This document shows, piece after piece, positions 17,559 to 18,064 of a DNA stretch of 18,064 nt (its first letter is position 1; the number at the start of each line of letters is the position of its first letter). The stretch comes from Usnea hakonensis. Its lineage: Eukaryota > Ascomycota > Lecanoromycetes > Lecanorales > Parmeliaceae. A model generated the notes under the pieces. That model was given only the letters and a program-made list of their open reading frames with translations, made no database searches and was not told where the DNA came from. The position numbers were made by a program, and so were the translations under genes. The stretch is from positions 1 to 18,064 of the forward strand of contig BLJB01000388.1 of the NCBI GenBank assembly GCA_013423325.1. The letters are read 5' to 3'.

Positions 17559-18064
17559 CTAAGGGATCTCACCATAGCCAGAACAACCTCATCGCCACCC
17601 TATACTCATCGATAGTGCTATCCATGAAAAACGAAATGCTCAAGAGCTTTTTGCAGTCAGTATTGCAAAGCAAAGCATGATATACTCCAGCCTTAGTGAC
17701 GGCAACGACAGCCTCCTCAGCATAAATCTACGCCTAGTCATGAGGATCGAGGAAGGATGCCAACATGACAACGATAATCTTATTCATTGCTACGTACACC
17801 CCTGCCATCCGATCTCCATCCCCTCACCCTCTCAATCCCATCACAACCAATCACCGCCACCACCCCCATCTCAACCTTCCACCCCCCCCCTCTCATTCCA
17901 AACCACAACCCACCAGAATCATCACCACACATGACCACCAACACAGCAAGAATGAACCTATAACGACAAGCCCAAGCACCGAGTAGTACATAAGCACTAC
18001 TTAAGGCATTCGATCGCTCAGATTTCCAAAGCACGTAAGGCAAGGAAAATGATCCGCATGACCC
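17559..18064. other. No supportable gene; C- and A-rich low-complexity tract at 17810-17950
   Basis: The plus strand at 17810-17950 is almost only C, A and T (CCATC, CACC and CCACCA units, with a run of nine or so C near 17881). Frames in it give Pro/Ser/His-rich peptides and are not supported as genes. The remaining bases show no recognisable feature. Confidence 0.55.

Noticed and set aside
17384..17680. Cys/Arg/Val-rich and Thr/Ala-rich frames
   Set aside because: They are translations of the GTC/GTT trinucleotide repeat.
17677..17986. Pro/His-rich frames at the right end
   Set aside because: They are translations of a C- and A-rich low-complexity tract, with no family signal.

Overview
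This window looks like genomic DNA of a filamentous ascomycete (Pezizomycotina, probably Eurotiomycetes-like). The supporting signs are short introns (about 44 to 73 bp) with GTGAGT, GTAAGT or GTATGT donors and TAG or CAG acceptors, monoexonic or two-exon genes, and protein families that are typical of such fungi: DUF3435 with C-terminal C2H2 fingers, DUF7730, fungal thaumatin-like secreted proteins and DUF3638/DUF3645-type giant proteins. The family names come from recognition of motifs in the translated sequence. No database search was run.

The left part (1-4600) is mostly unassignable. It starts with an open, Ser-rich frame that may be the tail of a gene entering from the left (2-250). It also holds an RG-repeat block on the minus strand (about 1410-1553) that could be a relic of an Argonaute-type N-terminus, a short plus-strand frame (2218-2493), and a long minus-strand frame (3491-4168) I cannot name. 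From about 4615 to 6275 lies a decayed DUF3435 tyrosine-recombinase-like gene with two C2H2 fingers. It can be read only by allowing two introns, a frame change and an in-frame stop.

The middle (6276-8950) is gene-poor. It contains AT-rich palindromic DNA resembling a transposon end, a 60-bp tandem repeat carrying two hairpins whose stems covary, and a pyrimidine-rich microsatellite. The first apparently intact gene is a two-exon DUF7730-type protein (8985-10525). After another empty stretch comes an intact two-exon secreted thaumatin-like gene on the minus strand (11884-12729).

The right part is a patchwork of fragments around one intact gene. A cytochrome P450 C-terminal fragment (14089-14616, minus) points away from a short relic of a squalene-hopene-cyclase-type N-terminus (14818-14918, plus). 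This pairing suggests the remains of a triterpenoid gene cluster. Directly behind the cyclase relic is an intact gluconokinase gene (14951-15689). It is followed on the minus strand by a BTB/POZ fragment (about 15844-15985) and the C-terminal end of a DUF3638/DUF3645-type protein (16255-about 17127) with an internal stop. The right end is low-complexity DNA.

Overall, three genes look functional (DUF7730, thaumatin-like, gluconokinase) and at least five are broken. They do not form an obvious pathway together. The pattern is that of an accessory, rearranged and mutating region of a fungal chromosome, with decayed recombinase and secondary-metabolism remnants.
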